From contig CM040126.1 in the NCBI GenBank assembly GCA_022559845.1, forward strand, positions 120,194,886-120,258,885: a stretch of 64,000 bases of DNA, in the 5' to 3' direction. Position 1 is the stretch's first letter. The number at the start of each line of letters is the position of its first letter. The notes beneath the pieces were generated by a model. It saw only the letters and a program-made list of their open reading frames with translations, did no database searches and was not told where the DNA came from. The stretch comes from Amorphophallus konjac. Taxonomy: Eukaryota > Streptophyta > Magnoliopsida > Alismatales > Araceae. Positions 9,855-20,395 of the stretch are shown piece by piece. The position numbers were made by a program, and so were the translations under genes.

Positions 9855-11167
9855 TTGATTTACATCGGCCTAACGTCCGAACACCTTTGTTTGACTGTCA
9901 AAGAAGTTCCAAAGTCTTCTATAGAGGTTCTGATGTGGAGGGCAAGCTCACTCGAGAGACTCTCCATGACCACTCATTTACCACCAACACATTAATAGAG
10001 TTAGGGCTAAATCTGAACAAAACCCTAAGATTTAGGAATAAAGACGCAAATATGCGGAAGCCGTAGGCGTTTTTGAAGTAGAGAGAAGTTTTCTGGACCC
10101 CGAGGGTATTTTGGTAATTTTACCACCCCAGGGGTATTTTGGTAATTTTCCTAGGCCAGGGGCATTTATGAAATTTCTGGGCTGGAACGGAAGTAGGGTC
10201 GGGTTCCTGACTCCCCAAGGCATAGAAGCCGTTTCTGGAGGGTTTCAAGGGCTCTGAGGTCATTTTTAAGTCACAGGGGTATTTTGGTAATTTTACCAGA
10301 CCCTAGACCTAGGTTTGAGATGATACCCGAGTGTTGGACTGAGCTGACAACACTTCCGGAGCGAAGGAATGACAAGGGACTTCATAGAAGACACACATCT
10401 GTCAATTTGGCCGAAGGAGGGGTATATGTGCAGTTTTGACAAGTCGGGGGTTTTCTTGTAATTTTCCCCAGTCAATGCATAAAGAAGACATATGAGTCAT
10501 AGATTGCATTTATGGCCCAAATGGGTACAAGGATTGTCGGCGAGTTGTCGACTGTACAAAGATCCGCACCAACGCGGGAAGTAGGGGCGTAGCCCGAATT
10601 ACAAAAGATTGCAGGGTATAACTGTAAATTACAGGACTTTGGTCTTTGACGGTCCCGGGGAGGACATTTTTGTAATTTCTCCATTATAAAGGCAGAATTA
10701 CATGACTTAGTCGTCCCGGGACGTAAAGACTTACAAACATGGCCCACTAAGAGGCGTAATTAACAACATGGCCCGCTGAGGGGCATAAACGTAAATATAC
10801 CCCGTAGGGGCATAAATACAAGACCCGGGGACTTACCCCACACGGGCCGAAACAAACGAACAAAGGCTTCAAGTGTCTTCCGTAGGCAGCTTGTAATAGC
10901 TTTTCTCCTTGTCTCGTTGTCTCCTCCAAAGGGTACTTAACAACCACGCCCACGTAGGGGCATAACGACAAAATCCACGTAGGGACATAAATACAAGACC
11001 CACGTAGGGGCACAACAACAACGCCCACGTAGGGGCATAATGACAAAGCCCACGTAGGGGCATAATGACAAAGCCCGGGGTGTCACATACCCCAAATAGG
11101 CCAAGACAACGAACAAAAGATTTCTTCTCTTCACAAGTCGTCCTCTCCAAATGGGACCCCATAGGGG

Positions 11168-11177
11168 CTATTTATAG
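11168..11177 (-). promoter_or_regulatory. TATA box in B 3' LTR
   Basis: Minus-strand CTATAAATAG, 100 bp or so downstream (in sense) of the GC array. The 5' LTR has the same box at 27007-27016. Confidence 0.65.
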
Positions 11178-11280
11178 AAAGTAGGGAACGGCCCGGGGGA
11201 AGTGGGACCCGGGCAGGTCAAGGCGACCCCGGGCGGGTTCCTTTCCCTCCAATTTTTTGAAAAATGGGCAGTTTCTAGAC

Positions 11281-11640
11281 TGACCCGGATGCGCAGCACC
11301 CGGGCGGACCGGCCCGGGGGCGCGGCACCCCGGGCGGACCCGCCCGGGGGCGCGGCACCCCGGACGGACCCGCCCCGGGGCGCAGCACCCGCACCCCGGG
11401 CGGACCTGCCCGGGGGCGCGGCACCCCGGGGGACCCGCCCGGGGGCGCACGGCCCCGGGTGGACCCGCGCGGGTGCGCGGCACCCCGGGCGGACCTCCCC
11501 GGGGACGCGGCACCCCGGGCGGACCCGCCCGGGGGCGCGCGGCCCAGGCCTGCCCGGGGTGGGCAGACCCCGGGCGGGTCTGCCCGCCCGCACGCAGCCG
11601 CGGGGAGACCCGCCCGGGGGCTTTATACCCCGGGCGGGTT
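11281..11640. repeat. GC-rich minisatellite upstream of the LTR TATA box
   Basis: About ten units of 28-30 bp built on CCCGGGCGGACCCGCC and GGGGGCGCGGCA. Nearly every unit is rich in CpG and CCCGGG. Pro/Gly/Ala/Arg-rich frames on both strands come from it and are not genes. Its copy number differs between the two B LTRs. Confidence 0.85.
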
Positions 11641-12035
11641 CCCCCCTCCCCGGGCAGTCCTCTTGGCTTCTATAAAAAATCCTCCGTACGGCTCCGACAG
11701 CGACGTTTCTGCACTTGACTCCACGTGAAAGAGGAAGAGCCTTCTCCTCGCCTTGTTCGTCGTCTTTTGCGCCTCGCTCGTCCGTCGGGGGAAAGAGTTC
11801 TTTGATCCTACGAGACGTGATACACGCCGTCGAGGTACCAAAACAATGTGCATAGCACGTCTTCACACCCTTAGGGCTTGGGTTGATTGATTGAAACCCG
11901 GAACCACATGACTATAATAGTCTCCGTGGGTTTATCGCGGGTTCTCCTCGCTTCCGCGGGATAGAACGGGTTGGACCAAGCCAACACCGAAAGCATGAAG
12001 CCTCCGGCCACATGTATATTTTTCCGGTTACAACA

Positions 12036-12047
12036 AGTGCCCCCCAC
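12036..12047 (-). other. Polypurine tract of element B
   Basis: Minus-strand GTGGGGGGCACT directly before the 3' LTR start TGTTGTAACC. It is the plus-strand primer expected at this place. Element E has a matching GTGGGGGGCATT at 40058-40069. Confidence 0.75.
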
Positions 12048-12231
12048 GGGACATCCGGGACAGCCGGAGGCAGGGGCGGATGGCCCGTGCATTTTCATAT
12101 GTATTGTGACATGTCCGCTGAGGGACTTGTGTCTGGAGCGTAGCTCCTACATTGAGGTGGTTTGAACCATAATCTCTAATGCTCTTGTATTTTTTTCTCT
12201 TCTATATATTTTTTTTTGAGAAGTTACAGAT

Positions 12232-12456
12232 ATGGCTCGTCCAAGCCGGAGCCGAGGTGTCGCGCGGGGGTCGAGAGCGACCGGCCCTAACGAACATTAT
12301 GTGCAACAGACTGACAAGTCCATGCCGCCTTTGCCTCCTCGCCGTGTCGCTTCTGACAGTTCCGATGCCTTTGATCGAGGCACCTCCTGGGTCGCTGAAG
12401 GCCCAACGGAAGATGTCCCTGCCGGCGAGGGCGTGGTTGATGTTCCCCGGAGTTGA
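12232..12456 (+). pseudogene. Relic of the antisense gene of element B (N-terminus)
   Basis: This gene faces the opposite way to gag-pol, just inside the 3' LTR. Its 74 residues (start MARPSRSRGVARG) align with the start of the antisense gene in element E (39852, MARQGRGR): both share HYVQ.TD..MPP.PPR and D.FDA.D. Upstream a long pyrimidine run ends in TTACAG two bases before the ATG, and E has TTTGCAG near its ATG, so both may have a 5'-UTR intron. The plant-mobile-domain part found in E is missing here. Tandem repeats follow instead. Confidence 0.65.
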
Positions 12457-12640
12457 CGTAGACCTGCTTCTGAGAGACTTGTTGGCCTGGAGTTGATGAG
12501 GACTTGCTTCTGAGAGACTTGTTAGCCCGAAGTTGATGGGCGCCTGCTTCTGAGAGACTTGTTGGCCCGAGTTGATGGGGGCTTGCTTCTGAGAGACTTG
12601 TTAGCCTGAAGTTGATGTAGGCCTGTCTCAAAGAAACACA
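12450..12640. repeat. About 43-bp tandem repeat
   Basis: Four to five units containing GCTTCTGAGAGACTTGTT followed by GGCCCG or AGCCCGA and AGTTGATG. It replaces coding sequence just after the antisense relic. Confidence 0.8.
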
Positions 12641-13056
12641 TCCATCTGAATCGTCGTTGATTGACTATTGAGCTGTGAGAGCTGGAAATCAACATTGGCC
12701 GACCCTTGGGGGTACATTTGGCCAAAAGTCATTGTGCCGGTTGACCACTGAGGTATGTCGCCGAAGATGTGCGGGCCAACATATGAGGTGTAGCCGAACA
12801 TGTTGATGTGTCGATTGACCGCTGAGGTATGTCGCTGAATGTTAAAACTGGCTAACCGCTGACTTGTGATAGCCAAGGTTGATGTAGACCAGCCCTTAGG
12901 GCATGTTGGTCTGGATAGATGTCGGCCGTACACGGGCTGAGGCAACTCCTTTCTTTGTTTTAGCTTCAACTAGTGAGGCTTCAAAGCTGCTTCAAAGTTT
13001 CCTGGCCCTTGTGATGGAGTGGCCGAATGGTCCTCCACTTGGTGTAGCATTGGCAG

Positions 13057-13293
13057 ATGCATGCATTTAATCTCCCGCGGGACGCTTGGACGACTGAGCT
13101 TGCGCCTTTATGGGAGGAGTTCACCCGCCTTTGCGCTATTCAGGAGCAGAGGTGGGGGACTCAGCTGACGATTCAGCAAGAGCAACAACAGCCTTGCAAA
13201 CTTCGGGCGGCCCAGACTGAGGTGGGTGCCCCGGTCGAAGCCGCTTACGAGCGCGAGCAAGTGGCTTCTCACAGAGTGGAGGAACTTTTGTGA
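13057..13293 (+). pseudogene. Possible C-terminal coiled-coil remnant of the antisense gene
   Basis: 78 residues rich in Glu, Gln, Ala and Arg (for example RWGTQLTIQQEQQQ). It looks like a heptad-rich helix and lies downstream of the antisense relic on the same strand. Antisense genes of this kind often end in a coiled coil, as the one in element C does. The intervening 12640-13056 has no clear frame. Assignment is by position and composition only. Confidence 0.35.
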
Positions 13294-13439
13294 GGGGTCC
13301 AGGGGACCGAAGAAGAGCGCAGTCTTGCGCATGTTGATGTAGACTCTCCGCCGTGGGCTTGTGGGGCTCCAAGAGGAAGCTCTTCAGAGTGAGACTCGCC
13401 TTGCTGAGCTGAGGAGGAGCGAGTCTTATGCTTGATAAG

Positions 13440-13442
<3 letters not shown>

Positions 13443-13475
<33 letters not shown>
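13443..13475. repeat. TA microsatellite
   Basis: About 16 TA units just before the CGCCCTTTCGGGTTTTC block. Confidence 0.9.
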
Positions 13476-13476
<1 letters not shown>

Positions 13477-13479
13477 CAC

Positions 13480-15485
13480 TTTACCAGCCCTACCGCCCTT
13501 TCGGGTTTTCGCCAGGACTGGCCCCCTTTAGCTTTTTCCAGTGCGCCCTTTCGGGTTTTCACACCGAGGGGTACCCATTTTTGCCTAAGGCGCCCTTTCG
13601 GGTTTTCACCTTAGCCGGGTTAAAGCCTTTTTGCCCTTGATTGCTCTTCTAACAGAAACAACAAGTCTGCTGGGGTCTCAATATTTTTAACCCCGTTCCT
13701 TTTTTTTTTTTTTTTTTGACCCTATAATGCCAAAAGGCGAGGAAAGTGTGGCACTCCCGTAGGGACGTGTGTGCCGCAAAGGTGGGACAAGTGGGTAGAT
13801 TTGATTGTCCGAGTGGGACGAATGAATCAAATCTGTGAGCCGAAAGGCGAAACGGGTTGGTAGCCTGAGAGGGCATACTGAGACCGAACCCAAGAGGATA
13901 GAAACGAGCCGAAAGGCGTAATGGGTTGGCAGTCCGAAAGAGCATACTGAGACCGAACCCAGTGGGATAAAAAGGAGCCGAAAGGCAAAGTGGGTTGGCA
14001 GCCCGAGAGAGCATACTGAGGCCGAACCCGGTGAGACCAAAAGGTGTAGTGGGTTGGCAGCTCGAGAGAGCATACTGAGGCCAAGCCCGGTGTGACAAGA
14101 TGGGTGGATTCGACTGTACTAGTGGGACGCAATTAGCCAAATCCAAAACCGAGAGTTGAACGGGTTGGCAACCCAAGAGAGGTGTGCATGTGCCAAGCCC
14201 AGTTGGGACAACAAAGGAGTAGGTTTAACAGTCCGAAAGGGACATGTGAGTTAAACCTGGCGGCCGATAGGCGGGATGGGTTGGCAGCCCGAGAGAGCAT
14301 ACATAGGCCAGACCCGAAGCGATGAAAGGAGGGGATTTGACAGCCCGGGTGGGACGTATGAATCAAATCCATGAGCCGATAGGCAAATAGGGTTGGCAGC
14401 CCGAGAGAGCATACTGAGGCCAAGCCCGTGGGGACAAAGGAATAGACTTGGCGATCCTGGTGGGATATATGTGTCAAGTCTGAAGTCAAGAGGCGAGATG
14501 GGTTGACAGCCCGAAAGGGGCATGCAGAGGCCAAGCCCGTGGGGACAAAGGAATAGACTTGGCAATCCTGGTGGGATATATGTGTCAAGTCTGAAGCCAA
14601 GAGGCGAGATGGGTTGACAGCCCGAAAGGGGCATGCAGAGGCCAGACCCAGAAGAAGAAAAAGGGTGGACTTGACAGCCCTAGTGGGACGTGAGAGTCAA
14701 ATCCGAGAGCCGATAGGCGAGATAGGTTGGCAGCCCGAGAGAGCATACTGAGGCCATTCCCGATAGGACAAAGATAGGTTTGACAGCCCTAGTGGGACGT
14801 AAAAGTCAAACCCGAAAGCCGATAGGCGAGTAGGTGGGTTGGCAGCCCGAGAGGACATGCTGAGGCCAGACCCAGTGGGACATGTGCCAGAAGGCATGAT
14901 GGATTGGCAGCCCGAGAGAGCATACTGAAGCCAATTCCAAAAAGAAAGGTGAGCCGAAGGCATAGTGGGTTGGCAACCCGAGAGAGCATACTGAGGCCAA
15001 TCCCAGAAGGAAAAGTAAGCCAAAAGGCATGATGGGTTGGCAGCCCGAGAGAGCATACTGAGGCCAATCTCAGAAGGAAAAGTGAGCCAAAAGGCATGAT
15101 GGGTTGGCAGCCCGAGAGAGCATACTGAGACCAATCCCAAGAAGATAAGATGAGCCGAAAGGCATAAAAAGTTGGCAGCCCGAGAGAGCATACTGAGGCC
15201 AGTCCCAGTGGGACAAGAGAGTAAACGGGTTTAACTGCTAAGAAGAGACATGTGAGGTGAACCCGGAAGCTGATAGGCGGAATGGGTCAGCAGCCCGGAA
15301 GAGGCATGCATAGGCCGAGCCCGATGGGACAAAGTATGACACCGTCAGAATGCCAGTGGGACTAGGTGTCATAGGATGACATGTAAGGCGTAGCCATGAC
15401 ATCACTATGATGTTTTTGGTCGAGATGGGGTGAAGTCATTGACTTAGAGCCACCCAATGAATAGACAGAGCAAAGATTTTTTTTT
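13480..15485. repeat. Repeat module 1: CGCCCTTTCGGGTTTTC block plus long tandem array
   Basis: Positions 13480-13640 hold three CGCCCTTTCGGGTTTTC phrases about 50 bp apart. Then 13730-15330 is a tandem array with the phrase GGGTTGGCAGCCCGAGAGAG followed by CATACTGAGGCC, in units of about 60-130 bp. The module ends with GTCATTGACTTAGAGCCAC and a T run. Module 2 repeats the same order. Minus-strand Ser/Leu/Pro/Cys-rich frames here (such as 13649-15191) are repeat artefacts. Confidence 0.8.
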
Positions 15486-15489
15486 TTTC

Positions 15490-16345
15490 ACATTACCAAC
15501 CTCACCGCCCTTTCGGGTTTTCGCCGAGGCTGGCCCCCTTTAGCTTTTTCCAGTGCGCCCTTTCGGGTTTTCACACCGAGGGGTTGCCCATTTTTGCCCG
15601 AGGCGCCCTTTCAGGTTTTCACCTCGACCGGGTCTGTGGCCTTTTTACCCCCAGCCAACCGTTGAAGGCTGACTGAGTCTGCCGGGGTATCAGTATTTTT
15701 AACCCCTCCTTTTTTTTTTTAAACCCTATAACGCCCAGGGGGCGAGGAGAAAGTGGCATTCCCGTAGGGACGTATATGTCACACAAATGGGACAAACGGG
15801 TAGATTTGACAGCCCAGGTGGGACGAATGAGTCAAATCTACGAGCCGAAAGGCGAAATGGGTTGGTAGCCCGAGAGGGCATACTGAGACCAAACCCGGTG
15901 AGACAAAGAAGAGTCAAAAGACGACATCGGTTGGCAGCTCGAGAGAGCATACTGAGGCCATGTCCAATGGGACAAAAGGGAGTCAAAAGACGCATCGGTT
16001 GGCAGCTCGAGAGAGCATACTGAGGCCATGCCCGATGGGACAAAAAGGAGTCAAAAGACGACATCGGTTGGCAGCTCGAAAGAGCATACTGAGGCCATGC
16101 CCGATGGGACAAAAGGGAGTCAAAAGACGACATCGGTTGGCAGCTCGAGAGAGCGTACTGAGGCCATACCCGATGGGACAAAATATGACAACCTCAAAAT
16201 GTTGGTAGGACTAGGTGTCATAGACTGACATGTAAGGTATAGCCAAGACATCAATATGATGTGTTGGTGGAGATGGGGTGGAGTCATTGACTTAGAGCCA
16301 CTCATAGAATAGACAGAGAGAGGATTTTTTTTTTCATTACCCCTT
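15490..16345. repeat. Repeat module 2: shorter copy of module 1
   Basis: It has the same order as 13480-15485: the CGCCCTTTCGGGTTTTC block (15505-15625), a poly-T run, the CATACTGAGGCC array (15780-16180), then GTCATTGACTTAGAGCCAC (about 16284). The array has about five units against more than ten in module 1, so the pair arose by direct duplication followed by expansion or contraction. Confidence 0.8.
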
Positions 16346-16368
16346 TTCTCTTTTTTTTTTTTGAACCT

Positions 16369-19300
16369 TCACTGAGGAGAGGTATTGTCCTGCGAGGACT
16401 GCTGCAGAAACTCTTGCGGTGGCGCATGGTAGAGCTTCATATGCTTGTCGTTGAGAGGAGGGAAGGGATTGTCTCCCTTGTGGTCAAGGACCGTATAGGC
16501 CCCTCCTTCGTAGACCTTCTGGATGACGTAAGGTCCACGCCAATTGGGCTGGAGTTTGCCGCTGGATCTTCCCGCGAGAACCTCCTTTTCTTTGACCACG
16601 ACAAGGTCGCCCTTCTTGAACGCCCGTTGCTTGACTAGCTTATCATAGGCACGTGTCATGCGGGCTTGATACACTTGTAAGTGCTTGTAAGCTTTGAGTC
16701 TTTGACCTTCAAGGTTGGACAATTTCTCGAGCCTTCTTTCAATTTCAGATTGGTCTTGGCCTGGCAATCCGGCGTGCACAGCAACGCGGTAAGATGCTAG
16801 CTCGATCTCCATAGGGACCACCGCTTCAGCTCCGTGGACCAAAGTGAATGGGGAACATCCCGTAGGGGTTTTGTAAATAGTCCGGTAGGCCCATAGGGCT
16901 TAATGGACCTTCTCGCCCCAATCCCACTTGCGGCCACCTACTATCTTGGACAGCAGCTTGCAGAGGGTTTTGTTGAAGGCCTCGGCTAACCCATTGGCTT
17001 GGGGATTGTATATTGATGATATCCTCCAGTCAATATGGAACTTGGCCGCCAGAGCATAAACAATCTTGTTCTTGAACGGCGTGCCGTTATCGGATATAAT
17101 CCGACTAGGGGTGCCGAATCTGTATATGATATAGTGCCGCACAAAACGAGCAACTATCTCCCCTGTAACTTCCCGTAGCGGAACGACTTCCGCCCATCTG
17201 GAGAAGTAATCGGTGGCTGCAAGTATGAACTTGTGCCCCTGGGACGATGGTGGGAATGGTCCCACAATATCCATACCCCACTCTGCAAATGGCCAAGTAG
17301 GCGCTGTTGGATGGAGCGGGTTAAGTGGCCGCCGAGGGACTGGGCCTAATGCTTGGCATTGGTGACATGTACGAGCGAATTGATTGCAATCTTCGTACAT
17401 GGTGGGCCAATAGAACCCTTTAAGCTTGATGCTATTTTTCATCTTGGCTCCTGCCTGATGAGCTCCACATAATCCGGAGTGGACCTCGTGCATGACGGTC
17501 TTCGCTTCCTTAGACGAAAGGCACCGCAGGAGGACCGATCGGTCTTTTTCATGGACGAGCCTGAAGAGCAGATCGTCAATTAGCTGGTAGGATGTCGCCC
17601 TGCGCAGCAGTTGCACCCTCTGAGCCCGATCAAGAGGGAGCCAGCCGTTCTTTATCTTTATGATCGGCTCGCGCCAATCTTCCTCTTCGGGAGCATTCTC
17701 CTCTTGAATGTTGTCGACCTCATAAACAGTGAAGCCGGATTCTTCGTCGAGCACACTTGGCATGAGCCTTCGGTGTCTAACTGTAATATTTAATTCTCCC
17801 TCAGGCGGGAGTTTTAGGGCTGCTGCCAACTTTGCAAGAGCATCAGCCTGGGAGTTGCTGCCTCTGGGGACATGGCCTATTTCAAATAGGTAGAATTTTT
17901 CCTTGAGCCTCATGACGGCTGCATGGTAGGGGACGAGCTCCTTTTTGCGGACATCATAGACGCCCAGTACTTGTCGGATGACGAGCTGAGAATCCCCGTA
18001 CACTTTGATGCACTTGATATCTATCTCCAGTGCCAGTTGAAGCCCAATGATTAGCGCTTCATACTCTGCCTCATTATTAGTCAGCGACTTCATGAGAGCG
18101 CAAGAGTTGTGAAGGATGCCGCCTTGTGGAGATACAAAGACTACCCCCGCACCCGAGACATAGTCCGTAAGGCCACCGGCTCTTTTGATTGTCCGAGAGG
18201 CACCATCAAAATATAACTCCCAGTATGGGAGGTCAAGAGTGAGGACAACTGGCTCCATCTGTGGTGGGTCTTTTTCAGAAGACTCCCCGATTTCTTGAGA
18301 AGGCACTAACACCTCTTCGTCGGGTAGCTCAAAGTTGATTGGCGAATCTTCCGGCACAGGGTGCGCTGCTAAGAACTCCGCCATTCCTTGTCCCTTGATC
18401 GCCTTGCGTGGGACGAAGGTGATGTCGAACTCCATGAGGATAAGCGCCCATTTGCCAAGTCTACCAGAGAGGATAGGCTGGCTGAGCAGAAACTTGAGTG
18501 GGTCACATTTTGAGATGAGCTCCACCCGGTGGGCTAGAAGGTAGTGCCTCAGCTTCTTGACAGCAAACACCAGAGCTAGGCACGCCTTTTCCATGGGAGC
18601 GTACCGATGCTCAGGCCCAATCAGCTTTCGACTGAGGTAGTACAGCGGCTGTTCTTCGCCCTCGTCATTGACCTGGGCTAGCAAAGCCCCTAAAGAGGCA
18701 TCCATGGCAGCAATATATAAGATAAGGGGCTTCCCTCTGACAGGTGCCCTTAAGACAGGAGGAGTCAGCAGATACTCCTTGATTTACTCGAAGGCCTTCT
18801 GACAATCTTCGTCCCATATGAAGGGTGCTCCTTTCTTCATCAATTTGCCGAAAGGTAGGCATCTCCCAGAGAGATTAGAAATAAATCGCCTAATATAGGC
18901 GAGTCTACCTTGCAGAGATCCGAGCTCTGTCAAGCTCTTGGGTGGGGGCAGTCCCCTTATAGCCTTGATTTTGTCAGGGTCGATTTCTATACCCCGGTAC
19001 CTGACAATGAAGCCAAGGAACTTGCCGCTGGAGACGCCGAAGGCGCACTTCATCGGATTCATCTTGAGTTGGAATTGTCGAAGCCTTTCAAAGACTCGAC
19101 GCAGGTCAGCTAAGTGATCTTCCCGCCTCTTTGTCTTGACGACCAGAACATCAACATAGCATTCGACAAGATCATGTAACATCTCGTCGAAGATCTTGGT
19201 CATTGCCCTTTGGTAGGTTGCGCCGGCATTTTTCAGACCGAACGACATCCTTTTATAGTTGAAGATCCCCTTAGGAGACCGGAAAGTCGTATGGTCTTTA

Positions 19301-20361
19301 TCTTTGACGGCCATGCGGATTTGATTATAGCCCGACGACCCGTCCATAAAAGACAAAGCTTCGTGACCAGTGGTCATATCAACCATCGTCTCAGTGATTG
19401 GGACAGGAAAGTCGTCCTTTGGGCATGCCTTATTTAAATCTCTGAAGTCGATGCAGACTCGGACTTGGCCGCTCTTCTTCTTGACAGGGACTATATTGGC
19501 GAGCCACACAGGATACGTGCAAGGCTCTATGCAGTCCACATTGAGCATTTTATTGACCTCAGCGTTGACCTTCAGTTCCAGCTCGTGGCGCATACGCCTT
19601 TGAGCTTGCTTGACTGGCTTGACTGTTAAAAGTATTGCCAGCTCATGTTCAGCCACAGAAGGGTCGAGCCCGGGCATTTCTTTGTAAGTCCAGGCGAAAC
19701 AATCCCTAAACTCTTCTAGGAGCTGTCGATACGACTGCCTTTCTTTCTCGCTGAGGAGAGCACTTATGAAGATGGGACGGTAGTCATTTTTGCTTCCGAG
19801 ATTGATTTCAATCAACTCGTCCACAGTCGCTTGACCACCGTCTTCAAGCTCTGGTGGAGCTGGTTGAAGGTCGACGAAGTCTCCCTCATCATCAGTGTTG
19901 GCTTCGTAGACATTAAATTCTTCGAAGCTCTTTTGCTCGTGGCTTGAAGCCGAAGGGCTGGCCTCATCTTGTCGACAGTTAGCAGGCTGGGCTGCTCTTC
20001 CCTCTGAAGGGCGATCATTGTCGACTCCTGATGAAGGTGAGGGTGTCATAGACACATCAGCGGACTCCCTCACAGAGTCATCAACCTTAGGCTCAGCTTC
20101 AGCTTGCCCATTAGGGAGAGGTAGCAGTCCTATGGTGTTGACTGCAAAGTGGACCTCGAAGTCCTTTTCTTGGTCATAGCCAAGGCCCCTTGTATCTTTG
20201 CGGGAGAAGGGAGGTTGCCCGCGGACTTGCGGAGGGTTCCATAGCTGGTGGAAGTATGCCGCTCGTGTTGGGTCCAAAGTTTGCGGGATGTGCTGCTTTT
20301 TACACATCTCCTTAATGTGCTCTGGCATATCGTCCATCTCCTGGACTGGCTCTGGCACCAC
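16369..20361 (-). pseudogene. RT, RNase H, second RNase H and integrase of element B
   Basis: One frame read from 20361 down to 16369, about 1330 codons, broken by stops at 18784-18786 and 16900-16902. The reverse transcriptase lies at about 19620-19100, with the NAGATYQRAM region intact. Its active site, normally YVDD, reads YVDV, because the codon at 19147-19149 encodes Val, so this copy should be catalytically dead. Ty3-type RNase H follows (about 18710-18380), then a second RNase H (about 18210-17820) with FDG, EYEAL, GDSQL and QADAL. Integrase has the HHCC finger (CHQC near 17365) and DDE residues in MDIVGPF, ISDNG and GLAEA. A GPY module lies near 16530. Two RNase H domains are a Tat-group trait. 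Confidence 0.9.
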
Positions 20362-20395
20362 ATCGGCGGGAGTATCCCAGCCGAAGTATCTTTAG

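Larger units (their letters stand above)
9686..12035 (-). mobile_element. 3' LTR of element B
   Basis: 2350 bp, matching 25525-27906 (2382 bp). I found two clear single-base differences outside the GC array (near 10010 and 10624). Within the array there are copy-number and small indel differences, including about one extra 30-bp unit in the right copy. It holds a telo-box AAACCCTAA near 10019, repeats of CCCACGTAGGGGCATAA at 10945-11070, a TATA box and the GC array. Confidence 0.93.

Noticed and set aside
11168..11866. 232-residue Pro/Gly/Arg-rich frame in the B LTR (and its copy at 27114-27737)
   Set aside because: It is the GC minisatellite translated. The two LTR copies differ in frame and length.
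13649..15191. Long minus-strand frames rich in Ser/Leu/Pro/Cys (up to 175 residues)
   Set aside because: Each follows the GGCAGCCCGAGAGAG repeat and changes with unit length. No match to any family.
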